Shown here piece after piece: positions 26,093 to 34,292 of a stretch of 61,764 nt of DNA. The first letter of the stretch is position 1; each line of letters begins with the position of its first letter. The stretch is from Kordia sp. (GTDB lineage: Bacteria > Bacteroidota > Bacteroidia > Flavobacteriales > Flavobacteriaceae). The translations under genes were made by a program, and so were the position numbers. Where the stretch lies: assembly GCA_002733415.1 (NCBI GenBank), contig NVVR01000065.1:1-61764 (forward strand), in the 5' to 3' direction. The notes under the pieces are model-generated. The model did not search any database. It was not told where the DNA came from and was given only the letters and a program-made list of their open reading frames with translations.

Positions 26093-26224
26093 ATTTAATA
26101 TGAGGTTAGTATTTAAGTACTGTTTCACCCAAATAAAGGTGTTCTACTATATTCTTTGCGATAAATTTCATAGAGTTAGCTATATCATAGGGTGTCTCTC
26201 TTCCTTTATTTATTTTAGAATATG

Positions 26225-26252
26225 TTGGTTTTAGAGAAATATTATATATTTG
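26225..26252 (+). promoter_or_regulatory. Promoter of trhO
   Basis: TTG at 26225-26227 and TATATTTG at 26245-26252 with 17 nt between, 33 nt before the start codon. Confidence 0.7.
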
Positions 26253-26285
26253 CAAACTAATAGTAACCTTAAAAATTAGTATAGC

Positions 26286-27317
26286 ATGCAACTGTACAAT
26301 AAATTAAGTGCTGCTGAGCGCGCACAATTAATTGATGAAGCTGGTAAAGACCGCTTGACAATATCATTCTATCAGTATTTCAAGATAGAAAATCTAAAAT
26401 TATTTAGAGATAAGCTTTTTGCTGAATGGGATGCTCTTGAGGTGTTAGGGAGAACCTATGTTTCTTACGAAGGAATAAACGCTCAAATGTCAGTTCCTGC
26501 AGAAAACTTTTTAAAATTAAAAGAACAGTTAGATGCGATTTCTTTTTTAAAAGATATTCGGTTGAATGTAGCTGTGGAGCAAGACAATAAATCTTTCTTA
26601 AAGCTAAAAGTAAAAGTTAGAGACAAGATAGTGGCAGATGGATTAAATGATGAAACATTTGACGTTACTGATAAAGGAGTGCATTTAAATGCGAAAGACT
26701 TTAATGACATGTTAGTTGACCCAAATACAGTTTGTGTCGATATGCGTAACCATTATGAAAGTGAAATAGGTCATTTTCAAGGAGCAGTAACTCCAGATGT
26801 AGATACTTTTAGAGATTCATTGGATGTTATTGAAGAAGATTTAAAAGACCATAAGGAAGATAAAAATCTATTGATGTATTGTACTGGAGGGATCCGTTGT
26901 GAGAAGGCTAGTGCGTATTACAAGCATAAAGGATTTAAGAATGTGTATCAGTTAGAAGGCGGAATTATAGAGTATACACGTCAGGTAAAGGATGAAGGAG
27001 TTGAGAATAAGTTTATAGGAAAGAACTTTGTGTTTGATCACAGAAGAGCGGAGCGTATTACTGATGATGTAGTGTCTAACTGTCATCAATGTGGTGAACC
27101 AGCAGATGTTCATGTAAATTGTGAAAACCAAGCATGTCATTTATTATTTATTCAATGTCCTTCATGTACTGAAAAAATGGAAACGTGTTGTTCTGAAGCG
27201 TGTAAAACTATTGCAGCATTACCATTTGAAGAGCAAAAAGAGTTGCGTAAAGGAACGCATAATAGTAATAAGATATTTAAAAAAGGAAGATCGGAAGTTT
27301 TAAAGTTTAAAAAATAA
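26286..27317 (+). CDS. trhO: tRNA uridine(34) hydroxylase TrhO (rhodanese-like)
   Basis: 343 residues. An N-terminal ferredoxin-like domain (YEGINAQMSVP) precedes a rhodanese domain with the active Cys in MYCTGGIRCEKASAYY (C199, second Cys C205). The C-terminus has a Cys-rich metal-site-like segment (CHQCG, CENQACHLLFIQCPSC, CCSEAC). This is the YceA/TrhO family, which hydroxylates U34 of certain tRNAs using oxygen on the way to 5-methoxyuridine or cmo5U. It lies just after a tRNA cluster but has its own promoter, so adjacency may be chance. Confidence 0.93.
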   Translation: MQLYNKLSAAERAQLIDEAGKDRLTISFYQYFKIENLKLFRDKLFAEWDALEVLGRTYVSYEGINAQMSVPAENFLKLKEQLDAISFLKDIRLNVAVEQDNKSFLKLKVKVRDKIVADGLNDETFDVTDKGVHLNAKDFNDMLVDPNTVCVDMRNHYESEIGHFQGAVTPDVDTFRDSLDVIEEDLKDHKEDKNLLMYCTGGIRCEKASAYYKHKGFKNVYQLEGGIIEYTRQVKDEGVENKFIGKNFVFDHRRAERITDDVVSNCHQCGEPADVHVNCENQACHLLFIQCPSCTEKMETCCSEACKTIAALPFEEQKELRKGTHNSNKIFKKGRSEVLKFKK

Positions 27318-27355
27318 ACGAAATTGTTATAGTATAAAAGTGTTGTGATTTGTTT

Positions 27356-27382
27356 TACAGCGCTTTTTTTTTGTGCTGTAAT
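27356..27382 (+). terminator. Likely terminator after trhO
   Basis: TACAGCGC and GTGCTGTA flanking a T-rich loop, about 40 nt past the stop. The stem is short and contains a wobble pair. Confidence 0.5.
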
Positions 27383-27445
27383 GTTTCGTCCTGAAATAGT
27401 GTTATATTAAAAATGGAGCACCTATGTTTAGAATAATTAAATGCT

Positions 27446-27514
27446 TGTCAAGCTGAGCCTGTCGAAGTTTAATGAAATAAATGTTTTATGGATTTCGACA
27501 GGTTCAACCTGACA
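27446..27514. repeat. REP-like inverted repeat
   Basis: TGTCAAGCTGAGCCTGTCGAA at 27446-27466 is mirrored, with a few mismatches, by TTCGACAGGTTCAACCTGACA at 27494-27514. This palindrome family is frequent between genes in Flavobacteriia, recalled from general experience. It lies between convergent trhO and the thioredoxin-like gene. Confidence 0.7.
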
Positions 27515-27558
27515 ATTAATTAAGTCTTTATTCTTTTTATTGAATAGCTTTCAGGATT

Positions 27559-28116
27559 TTAATCTTTCCATTTAATATTACAACCAAGACTTGGTTTTTG
27601 ATTGGGTGTTATTGGAGTGTTACTTAGTGTGTTATCTAGCGCTTTTCTGATGTCTTCACCAGTTAAAGGAATGTTGTTTCCAGGTCGTGAATTGTCCAAT
27701 TGCCCTCTATAAGAAAGTTCTAGGTTTTTGTCAAAAATATAAAAATCAGGAGTACAAGCAGCGTCATAAGCTTTTGCAACTTCTTGCGTTTCATCATACA
27801 AGTATGGAAAAGGGTAATTATTATCTATTGCATGTTGGTGCATTAATTCTGGTCCGTCTTGTGGGTAATTAATCGCGTCATTACTACTTATGGCAATAAA
27901 ATTAATTCCTTTTTTGTAATATTCATTTGCTAATTTAACGAGCTCTGGATTTACGTGAATTACAAACGGACAATGATTGCAGATAAACATAATAACTGTT
28001 GCCTTGTCTCCTTTAAGTTGATTCAAATGAAGTGTGTTGTTGCTTTTTGTGTCCAGTAAAGTGAAGTCTGGTGCTTTTGTTTTTAAAGCCAACATATTTG
28101 AGGGTGTTCTTGCCAT
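27559..28116 (-). CDS. Thioredoxin-fold redoxin family protein
   Basis: 185 residues. AhpC/TSA-type thioredoxin fold: APDFTLLDTKSNNTLHLNQLKGDKATVIMFICNHCPFVIHV, with a CNHC active site (CxxC), then NFIAISSNDAINYPQDGP and TPDFYIFDKN. No signal peptide is apparent, so it is probably cytoplasmic. Proteins of this subgroup are uncharacterised thiol oxidoreductases or peroxidase-like. It is divergent from csaA, with 37 nt between start codons. Confidence 0.88.
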   Translation of the reverse strand: MARTPSNMLALKTKAPDFTLLDTKSNNTLHLNQLKGDKATVIMFICNHCPFVIHVNPELVKLANEYYKKGINFIAISSNDAINYPQDGPELMHQHAIDNNYPFPYLYDETQEVAKAYDAACTPDFYIFDKNLELSYRGQLDNSRPGNNIPLTGEDIRKALDNTLSNTPITPNQKPSLGCNIKWKD

Positions 28117-28153
28117 AATTAAGTATCTTTATGCAATAAAGGTATAATAAAAT

Positions 28154-28483
28154 ATGGAAATTACTTGGGCTGATTTTGAAAAAGTAGATATACGAGTTGG
28201 AACAATTCTTTTAGCTGAAGTTTTTGAAAAAGCAAGAAACCCTTCTTATAAATTAGAAATAGACTTTGGTGAGTTGGGAGTATTAAAAAGCTCTGCTCAA
28301 ATCACAAGCTTGTATGCTGTTGATGAGTTAATTGGGAAACAAATTATGGCAGTAGTAAATTTTCCTAAAAAACAAATAGCGAATATGATGAGTGAGTGCT
28401 TGGTATTGGGATTGGTAGGAGGGAATGATGTAGTGTTAATTAACCCAGATAGAAAAGTGAAAAACGGAATGCGTTTGGCGTAA
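28154..28483 (+). CDS. csaA: CsaA-type tRNA-binding protein
   Basis: 109 residues forming a single OB-fold EMAP/tRNA-binding domain: VDIRVGTILLAEVFEKARNPSYKLEIDFGELG, SSAQIT, and the ending LINPDRKVKNGMRLA typical of CsaA. It is thought to act as a dimeric tRNA-binding or chaperone-like protein in the cytoplasm. It is monocistronic, followed 5 nt later by a hairpin terminator. Confidence 0.95.
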   Translation: MEITWADFEKVDIRVGTILLAEVFEKARNPSYKLEIDFGELGVLKSSAQITSLYAVDELIGKQIMAVVNFPKKQIANMMSECLVLGLVGGNDVVLINPDRKVKNGMRLA

Positions 28484-28488
28484 AAAAA

Positions 28489-28513
28489 AAGCTCAATTAA
28501 TATAATTGAGCTT
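28489..28513 (+). terminator. Terminator between csaA and the DUF3276 gene
   Basis: Stem GCTCAATTA / TAATTGAGC with a 3-nt loop. A9 stands before it; the downstream T run is weak, so it may serve mainly the minus strand. Confidence 0.6.
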
Positions 28514-28581
28514 AAATTTGGTTTGTGGTTGGTTTATAAAAAGTAATATAGTTTATTGGTATTTAAATCCCAATAGTAAGG

Positions 28582-28959
28582 TTATATGTCGTCAAAACTG
28601 ATATCGGTGAAACTTCCTACGGTTGCAGTCTCAACAGCAACTTCTTCGGTTTCATATTCTTTTTTATAATCTTTTTGATGACGTTCAGAGATTACTTCTT
28701 CTCCTTTTTCGTCAATTACATAAGCTGTCATTTCATTCATGATGTCAGTAAATGCTACAAAATCTTCTTTGTATAAATAAATTTTATGCTTTTTATAGTG
28801 GAAAGATCCATCATCATTTGTAAACTTCTTACTTTCAGTGATAGTAAGGTAGTAATCTCCTGCTTTGGTAGATCTTACATCAAAAAAATAAGTTCTTCTC
28901 CCTGCTCTTAATACCTTTGAAAAAATTTCTTCTTTCTCTAAATATTCTTTATCGCTCAT
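28582..28959 (-). CDS. DUF3276 / PUR-family nucleic-acid-binding protein
   Basis: 125 residues. The first 85 residues match the bacterial PUR-like fold (KVLRAGRRTYFFDVRSTKAGDYYLTITESKK, HKIYLYKEDFVAFTDIM), and the C-terminus is acidic and Glu-rich (YETEEVAVETA). Homologues in Bacteroidota and Spirochaetes bind single-stranded DNA or RNA. The role is probably RNA or DNA binding linked to growth, but the exact function is unknown. A 13-nt motif upstream (28988-29000) is shared with nusB. Confidence 0.9.
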   Translation of the reverse strand: MSDKEYLEKEEIFSKVLRAGRRTYFFDVRSTKAGDYYLTITESKKFTNDDGSFHYKKHKIYLYKEDFVAFTDIMNEMTAYVIDEKGEEVISERHQKDYKKEYETEEVAVETATVGSFTDISFDDI

Positions 28960-28983
28960 AATTCTTTCGTAATAATATTAGTT

Positions 28984-29000
28984 TTTTCCCACCAGTGGGT
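28984..29000 (-). promoter_or_regulatory. Shared ACCCACTGGTGGGAAAA motif, copy upstream of DUF3276
   Basis: Read on the minus strand the sequence is ACCCACTGGTGGGAAAA, 25 nt before the start codon. It can form a CCCAC/GTGGG stem. An identical 17-nt copy stands upstream of nusB at 32254. A near -7 element (TACATTTTG, minus strand, 29006-29014) would put this motif at the 5' end of the transcript. Confidence 0.6.
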
Positions 29001-29130
29001 ATAGTTCAAAATGTATGCCTTGAATTAAAATAATAGTGATAATTCATGCTGTTTTTTGTTTGTCTTTAAAAAGACATAATTATCGTGTTTCAAAAATCAT
29101 AAAAAAAAAGTTTAGAACCAATTTTTTTTA

Positions 29131-30885
29131 CTATTCTTTTTCAGATAATTGCTTTTGATGAAGCTCTTTGTAGTAACCATCAGTATTTATAAGCTCATTA
29201 TGAGATCCTTTTTGAATAATCGATCCGTTATCCAATACAAAAATAGTTTCTGCGTTTTTTACAGATGAAATCCTGTGGCTTACAATTATGGTGGTACTGT
29301 TTTGGGTAACCTTTTTTAGGTTGCTTAATATTGTTTCTTCAGTTTCTGTATCTACAGCGGAAAGACAATCGTCAAACAAAATTATTTTAGGACTTTTAAT
29401 TATTGCTCTCGCTATGGAAACACGTTGTTTTTGTCCTCCAGAAAGTGTGATGCCTCGTTCTCCTAATATGGTGTTGTATTTGTTTTTAAACAGAATGATG
29501 TTGTTGTGTACATCGGCATCTTTTGCCGCTTGAATGATTTCATCGGTAGTAGCATCAGACTTTCCGAATTTAATATTGTTTTCAATAGTATCAGAAAATA
29601 AAAACGGATCTTGTGGAACTACACCAATATTTTCTCTTAATAAAGTAAGGTTGTGTGTTGTGATGTCTTTATCACCAATAAGTAATTCACCTCGAGTAAC
29701 ATCATGAAGTCTGGAAATCAGATTTAAAATGGTTGACTTTCCTGAGCCTGTTTTGCCTATTATTGCTATAGATTTTCCCTTTTTCACTTTAAATGAAATG
29801 TTGTTTAATGCAGTGATGTTTGTGTCAGGATATGTAAAGCTTACATTTTTGAATTCAATGTCAGTTTCAAGATGATATTGATTATTGTTCTCGTTTCTAA
29901 TTTCTGGAGTAACGTTTAAGAATTCGTTTATTCTCTTTTGTGAGGCTTCAGCTTGCTGTACAATTGAAGTAACCCATCCTACAGTGGCAACAGGCCAAGT
30001 AAGCATATTTACATATAAAAGAAATTCTACTAAAGTACCAATACTTGCAATGCTTCCGTTTATATATTGCAATCCACCTATATAAATTACTAGCACATTA
30101 CTTAGTCCTATTAGTAAAATCATAAAAGGAAAAAACCAAGCTTGAACTTTTACCAAGTCCATATTTTTGTCTTTACTTTTTTCGGATAAAACTTCGAATT
30201 GAGTGGTAATATCATTGGTTATTCCATACGCTTTAATAACTGATATTCCAGAAAAAGATTCTTGAGTGAATACTGTTAATTTTGATAAATATAGCTGTAC
30301 GACAGTGCTGCGTTTATGAATTTCTTTGCTTAATTTATAAATAGCAATAGAAAGGATGGGTAAAGGAAGCAAGGTGTATAAGGCTAATTTTGGTGCGGTG
30401 CTAATCATTAAGGGGATCAGTATTACAAATAAAGTAATGGTATTGATGCTGTACATTAATGCTGGACCAAAGTACATGCGTACTTTACTAACGTCTTCAC
30501 TAATTCTATTCATTAAGTCACCAGTTCTATTTTGCTTGTAGAAGTTTTGTGACAATTGTTCGTATTGTTTAAAAACGTTGTTTTTTAAATCAAATTCAAT
30601 TAGTCGAGACATTACTATTAGTGTCTGTCTCATTAAGAAAGTAAAAAAAGCAGCTATAACGCTTACGCCAATAATTAGTACTATATAATGTAGTAGTTTT
30701 TCTCTAAATAATACTTCAGAGTGTTGTTTGTTTAGTATGTATTCTTCAATTAATTGAATTGCATTACCAGTAAATCTAGGAGTGAAAACAATAAAGATAC
30801 GTGCTACAATAGTTATTAGTATCCCGATTATTAGCCGGTATTTATATTTTAAAAAGTATTTATTTAAATATTTAAGTTCTTTCAT
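29131..30885 (-). CDS. ABC exporter, fused permease and ATPase (MsbA/MDR type)
   Basis: 584 residues from the preferred start MKELKYLNKYF at 30885; an upstream in-frame ATG at 30912 adds nine residues. Six membrane helices (~18-300) are followed by the ATPase: Walker A IIGKTGSGKSTIL, Q-loop VVPQDPFLFSD, signature LSGGQKQRVSIARAI, Walker B IILFDDCLSAVD and H-loop IIVSHRISS. It works as a homodimer or heterodimer exporting lipids or drugs from the inner membrane. The signature and catalytic residues look intact, so both ATP sites of a homodimer could work. Confidence 0.93.
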   Translation of the reverse strand: MKELKYLNKYFLKYKYRLIIGILITIVARIFIVFTPRFTGNAIQLIEEYILNKQHSEVLFREKLLHYIVLIIGVSVIAAFFTFLMRQTLIVMSRLIEFDLKNNVFKQYEQLSQNFYKQNRTGDLMNRISEDVSKVRMYFGPALMYSINTITLFVILIPLMISTAPKLALYTLLPLPILSIAIYKLSKEIHKRSTVVQLYLSKLTVFTQESFSGISVIKAYGITNDITTQFEVLSEKSKDKNMDLVKVQAWFFPFMILLIGLSNVLVIYIGGLQYINGSIASIGTLVEFLLYVNMLTWPVATVGWVTSIVQQAEASQKRINEFLNVTPEIRNENNNQYHLETDIEFKNVSFTYPDTNITALNNISFKVKKGKSIAIIGKTGSGKSTILNLISRLHDVTRGELLIGDKDITTHNLTLLRENIGVVPQDPFLFSDTIENNIKFGKSDATTDEIIQAAKDADVHNNIILFKNKYNTILGERGITLSGGQKQRVSIARAIIKSPKIILFDDCLSAVDTETEETILSNLKKVTQNSTTIIVSHRISSVKNAETIFVLDNGSIIQKGSHNELINTDGYYKELHQKQLSEKE

Positions 30886-30941
30886 TACAGCTGTCTCTTG
30901 AGTAGTAAGCATTAAATAAAAATCATTTTTAAGCTATTTTA

Positions 30942-30972
30942 TTGCGTAAAAATGAATAATCAGTTACTTTTG
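30942..30972 (+). promoter_or_regulatory. Promoter of leucine dehydrogenase
   Basis: TTG at 30942-30944 and TACTTTTG at 30965-30972 with 20 nt between, matching the Bacteroidota promoter form. It is followed by a perfect 14-bp palindrome, AGATTTATAAATCT, at 30988-31001 in the 5' leader, a candidate operator. Confidence 0.7.
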
Positions 30973-31030
30973 TGCTCTAAGATTATGAGATTTATAAATC
31001 TTATATGATTATAATTTAACAATACACACG

Positions 31031-32134
31031 ATGACATCAGAAGTAATAGACGTTAAAGATTTACCAAAAGTAAACCCTGTTTTTGGACAATTATCATTCG
31101 ATAATCATGAGCAAATTGTTTTTTGCAATGACAAAGATACTGGATTAAAAGCAATAATAGGGATTCATAATACTGTTTTAGGACCTGCTTTAGGAGGGAC
31201 AAGAATGTGGCAGTATGCTAACGAGTGGGAAGCTTTAAATGATGCGCTTCGTTTGTCAAGGGGGATGACTTTTAAGTCTGCTGTAGCTGGGTTGAATTTA
31301 GGTGGAGGTAAAGCTGTAATTATTGGTGATGCTAAAACTCAAAAAACTCCAGAATTAATGAGGCGTTTTGGTGAATTTGTGCATTCTTTAAGTGGGAAGT
31401 ATATTACTGCTGAGGATATTGGTATGGAAACATCTGATATGGATTTAGTACGCGATGTAACTCCTTATGTTACTGGGATCTCTGAAAGTAGAGGAGGGGC
31501 AGGGAATCCTTCTCCAATTACTGCTTATGGTGTTTTTGTTGGAATGAAAGCAGCTGCTAAATATAAATACGGATCTGACGTTTTAGAAGATAAGAGAGTT
31601 ATTGTTCAGGGTGTTGGTCACGTAGGTGAGTCATTAGTAGAGCATTTAACTAATGAAGGAGCTAAGGTGATTATTACAGATATCAATCAAGAACGTTTAG
31701 AAGAGATTAAAGCAAAATATGGTGCTGAAATTTATAGAGGAGAAAATATTTATACTTTAGATGCTGATATTTATGCACCATGTGCATTAGGAGCAACAAT
31801 AAATGATATCACAATAAATCAATTAAATGTTGATATTATTGCAGGAGCGGCTAACAATCAATTAGCAAATGAAGAGGTTCACGGAAAAATATTATCAGAA
31901 AAAGGAATTGTTTACGCACCTGATTTTGTGATAAATGCAGGAGGTATAATTAATGTTTATGCTGAGTTAGAAGGGTATGGTAAAACTGAAATTATGCGTA
32001 AAACTGAGAATATTTACAACACTACCTTAGAAATCATCAATAACGCTGAAGCTAGTAATATTACTACTCATGCGGCTTCTTTAGCAATTGCTCAAAGTAG
32101 AATTGATGCAAGAAAAAAAGAAAATCAGAAATAG
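31031..32134 (+). CDS. Leucine dehydrogenase (Glu/Leu/Phe/Val dehydrogenase family)
   Basis: 367 residues. Substrate-binding and catalytic lysines are in GMTFKSAVAGLNLGGGKAVIIGDA (about K82 and K94). The NAD site is VIVQGVGHVGESLVEHL, and the family segment GAANNQLANE is present. It reversibly deaminates leucine, valine or isoleucine to 2-oxoacids with NAD+. It feeds branched-chain acyl-CoA formation, the source of the iso-fatty acids typical of flavobacteria. Own promoter and a terminator. Confidence 0.93.
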   Translation: MTSEVIDVKDLPKVNPVFGQLSFDNHEQIVFCNDKDTGLKAIIGIHNTVLGPALGGTRMWQYANEWEALNDALRLSRGMTFKSAVAGLNLGGGKAVIIGDAKTQKTPELMRRFGEFVHSLSGKYITAEDIGMETSDMDLVRDVTPYVTGISESRGGAGNPSPITAYGVFVGMKAAAKYKYGSDVLEDKRVIVQGVGHVGESLVEHLTNEGAKVIITDINQERLEEIKAKYGAEIYRGENIYTLDADIYAPCALGATINDITINQLNVDIIAGAANNQLANEEVHGKILSEKGIVYAPDFVINAGGIINVYAELEGYGKTEIMRKTENIYNTTLEIINNAEASNITTHAASLAIAQSRIDARKKENQK

Positions 32135-32163
32135 TATATGAATAAATAATAGTTTATTTTCGC

Positions 32164-32192
32164 AAAGCGGAAGGAGGTTTCTTTCGCTTTTT
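32164..32192 (+). terminator. Terminator after leucine dehydrogenase
   Basis: A 10-bp stem AAAGCGGAAG / CTTTCGCTTT with one G-U pair and a 7-nt loop, then TT. Confidence 0.7.
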
Positions 32193-32215
32193 GAATTATT
32201 TATAACATTTTCGTT

Positions 32216-32244
32216 CGAGAATACTGATAAGTTTTCAGTACTCG
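32216..32244. repeat. Small REP-like hairpin
   Basis: CGAGAATACTGA and TCAGTACTCG form an imperfect inverted repeat (2-nt bulge) between leucine dehydrogenase and nusB. Confidence 0.4.
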
Positions 32245-32253
32245 ACTAATTAA

Positions 32254-32270
32254 ACCCACTGGTGGGAAAA
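32254..32270 (+). promoter_or_regulatory. Shared ACCCACTGGTGGGAAAA motif, copy upstream of nusB
   Basis: A 17-nt exact match to the element upstream of the DUF3276 gene, in the same orientation relative to its gene and ending 10 nt before the ATG. At that distance it overlaps the ribosome-binding zone, so it could act on translation initiation or as a protein site. Confidence 0.6.
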
Positions 32271-32280
32271 GTTCTTATTC

Positions 32281-33213
32281 ATGTTAAACAGAAGACATAT
32301 TCGTACAAAAGTAATGCAGTGTATTTTTGAAATGCAGCATACTAAAAATCAAGATTTAAATCTAGCGTATAAAAAGTTGAATGACAGTGCTTCTAACATG
32401 TATGATTTATATTTGTTACAATACCAGCTTTTTACTGTAATTCTTCAAAAAGCTAGAAAACTAAATAATACCTCTCAAAGCAGTTTCTTACAAGAAAATA
32501 AAGCAAAAAACATTCACAGGTTAGTTAATAATGTGTGTTTAAATCATATAGCTTCTAGTCAAGAACTAGCTTTGTTGATTGACGAAAGAGATTTGTCTAA
32601 TTGGGAGTTGGATGATGAGTATGCTAACTTATTTTTAAAAGAAATACTAGCTTCGGATTTTTACAATACATATTTAAAAGAAGATAGTTCTTTTGAGAAA
32701 GATAAAGAGTTATTGCTTACAATTTTTAAAAGAATTATAGCTCCGAACGATAAGTTGTATTCGTATTATGAAGATGCATGTATTAGTTGGGTAGATGATT
32801 TACCCTTGGTAAATACAATGATTCTTAAAGAATTGAAAAAAGTTAAGGTAAGCCAGCAAATGAAACTTACTAAGTTGTTTAAGGATGAGGAAGATGAGAA
32901 ATTCGGAAAAGATTTACTTGCTAAAGTTACTTTAAACAATGAAGAGTTAAGTAAATATATTGATGTAAAAACTCCAAAATGGGATGCAGACAGAATAGCT
33001 TCAATGGATGCTATTTTAATGAAAATGGCTATTTGTGAGTTTTTAAAATTTTCATCTATACCAGTAAAAGTTACAATTAATGAGTATCTGGAAATTGCTA
33101 AAGAATACTCTACAAATAAGAGTAGTACTTTTATCAATGGTATTCTGGATAGCTTGGTAAAAGATTTCAAGAAGGAGGAGAAATTGCAAAAAATAGGTAG
33201 AGGGTTGATGTAG
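32281..33213 (+). CDS. nusB: Transcription antitermination factor NusB, long form
   Basis: 310 residues, about twice the E. coli protein. The N-terminus RRHIRTKVMQCIFEMQ and the C-terminal half (WDADRIASMDAILMKMAICEFLKFSSIPVKVTINEYLEIAKEYSTNKSSTFINGILDSLV) are NusB, with an inserted helical middle region of about 150 residues that is usual in Bacteroidota. It binds the boxA RNA with NusE for rRNA antitermination. It leads the nusB-DUF1573-yajC group; the next gene starts 67 nt later. Confidence 0.93.
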   Translation: MLNRRHIRTKVMQCIFEMQHTKNQDLNLAYKKLNDSASNMYDLYLLQYQLFTVILQKARKLNNTSQSSFLQENKAKNIHRLVNNVCLNHIASSQELALLIDERDLSNWELDDEYANLFLKEILASDFYNTYLKEDSSFEKDKELLLTIFKRIIAPNDKLYSYYEDACISWVDDLPLVNTMILKELKKVKVSQQMKLTKLFKDEEDEKFGKDLLAKVTLNNEELSKYIDVKTPKWDADRIASMDAILMKMAICEFLKFSSIPVKVTINEYLEIAKEYSTNKSSTFINGILDSLVKDFKKEEKLQKIGRGLM

Positions 33214-33280
33214 TTTCAGATTTTTATTTATTTTAGCACAGCTTAAAAAGAATACAAACGAATTAATAAAAAATATAGTT

Positions 33281-33802
33281 ATGAAAAAGTTAAGAGTTAT
33301 AGCGTTTACAGTATTGTGTGGATTAGCATTTGTTTCTTGTAAAAAAGAAAATGCAGCAGATAAAATTAATACTGAAAATGTAGCAGTAGCAGCTGAAAGA
33401 GATGCTAATTCTAATAAGTTTCCAGTAATGACTTTTGATAAAACAGAGCATGACTTCGGAAATTTAAAACAAGGAGATGTTGCAGAAACTATTTTTAGTT
33501 TTAAAAACACTGGTGAAAAGCCATTAGTAATAGTTGGAATTAAAGGAAGTTGTGGGTGTACGGTGCCTAATGATTGGCCAAGAGAAGCAATTGCTCCGGG
33601 TGCATCAGGGAAATTTTCTGTGAAGTTTAATTCAAGAGGGAAGAAAAACATAACTACACAAACTATTACGGTTACAGCAAATACTGAAAAAGGTAAAGAA
33701 ATTGTAAAAATTAAAGCTATGGTTGAAGTTCCTGTAGGAGCAGTAACTGCAAAAACAAGAGCAATTAAGCAACCAGCTGTAATATCTACTAAACAATTAT
33801 AA
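33281..33802 (+). CDS. DUF1573 lipoprotein
   Basis: 173 residues with a lipoprotein signal (GLAFVSCKKE, lipobox Cys at residue 20). One DUF1573 domain follows: FDKTEHDFGNLKQGDVAETIFSFKNTG, then GSCGCTVPNDWPREAIAPG and the immunoglobulin-like beta strands. The function of this Bacteroidota family is unknown. The GSCGCT motif has two Cys. It overlaps the yajC start by one base, and the nusB-DUF1573-yajC order is common in flavobacteria. Confidence 0.9.
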   Translation: MKKLRVIAFTVLCGLAFVSCKKENAADKINTENVAVAAERDANSNKFPVMTFDKTEHDFGNLKQGDVAETIFSFKNTGEKPLVIVGIKGSCGCTVPNDWPREAIAPGASGKFSVKFNSRGKKNITTQTITVTANTEKGKEIVKIKAMVEVPVGAVTAKTRAIKQPAVISTKQL

Positions 33803-34089
33803 TGGAAGATTTATTAGCTCAGTTCGGTCAGTATTCACCATACATTTTAATGTTTGTGGTGATTTATTTTTTCTTTTTAAGACCGCAAATGAAAAGACAA
33901 AAGCAAGAGTTAAGTTTTGCTAAAGAAATTAAAAAAGGAGATAAAGTAATTACCAAAAGCGGAATGCATGGTAAAATAGTTGAACTTAATAATACTGATG
34001 ATACCTGTGTTGTAGAAACAGGAGCGGGTAAAATTAAGTTTGAACGTTCATCTTTGTCACTAGAGTTATCTGCTAAATTAAATAAGTAG
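33802..34089 (+). CDS. yajC: Preprotein translocase subunit YajC
   Basis: 95 residues: one membrane helix near the N-terminus (PYILMFVVIYFFFLRPQMKRQKQ, the YajC hallmark), then a small cytoplasmic domain (KGDKVITKSGMHGKIVELNN). It is an accessory to SecDF-YajC in protein export. The start shares its first base with the DUF1573 stop, so translation is coupled. Confidence 0.96.
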   Translation: MEDLLAQFGQYSPYILMFVVIYFFFLRPQMKRQKQELSFAKEIKKGDKVITKSGMHGKIVELNNTDDTCVVETGAGKIKFERSSLSLELSAKLNK

Positions 34090-34124
34090 TAATTTTAATC
34101 CGACAGTGGGTTTGATTCTCTGTC

Positions 34125-34138
34125 CCGATAGCTATCGG
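34125..34138. repeat. Perfect 14-bp palindrome between genes
   Basis: CCGATAGCTATCGG, preceded by CTGTC, downstream of yajC. This CCGATAGCTATCGG form recurs between genes in flavobacteria (recalled). No gene in 34090-34207. Confidence 0.5.
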
Positions 34139-34207
34139 AATTGAATTGCAATCATTCTTGTTTATCTGGTGTAATTCATGCCTGGTGTGCTTGCGCTGAG
34201 GATATTG

Positions 34208-34261
34208 ATTTTAAAACATAAAAAAAACCTCACATCGTGAGGTTTTTTTATGTTTTAAAAT
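34208..34261. terminator. Long bidirectional terminator
   Basis: A near-perfect inverted repeat of about 25 bp per arm around ATC (core AACCTCAC/GTGAGGTT, with A8 and T7 runs) separates yajC from the convergent halogenase-like gene. It marks the left border of the pigment locus. Confidence 0.9.
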
Positions 34262-34292
34262 CTTTTTTACAAGAATGATGTTTTTAAATTAA

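Noticed and set aside
26106..26291. 61-codon minus-strand open frame upstream of trhO
   Set aside because: It overlaps the trhO promoter and has no recognisable features or ribosome site.
33052..33651. 199-codon minus-strand open frame
   Set aside because: It is antisense to nusB and the DUF1573 gene, both firmly supported, with no family features.
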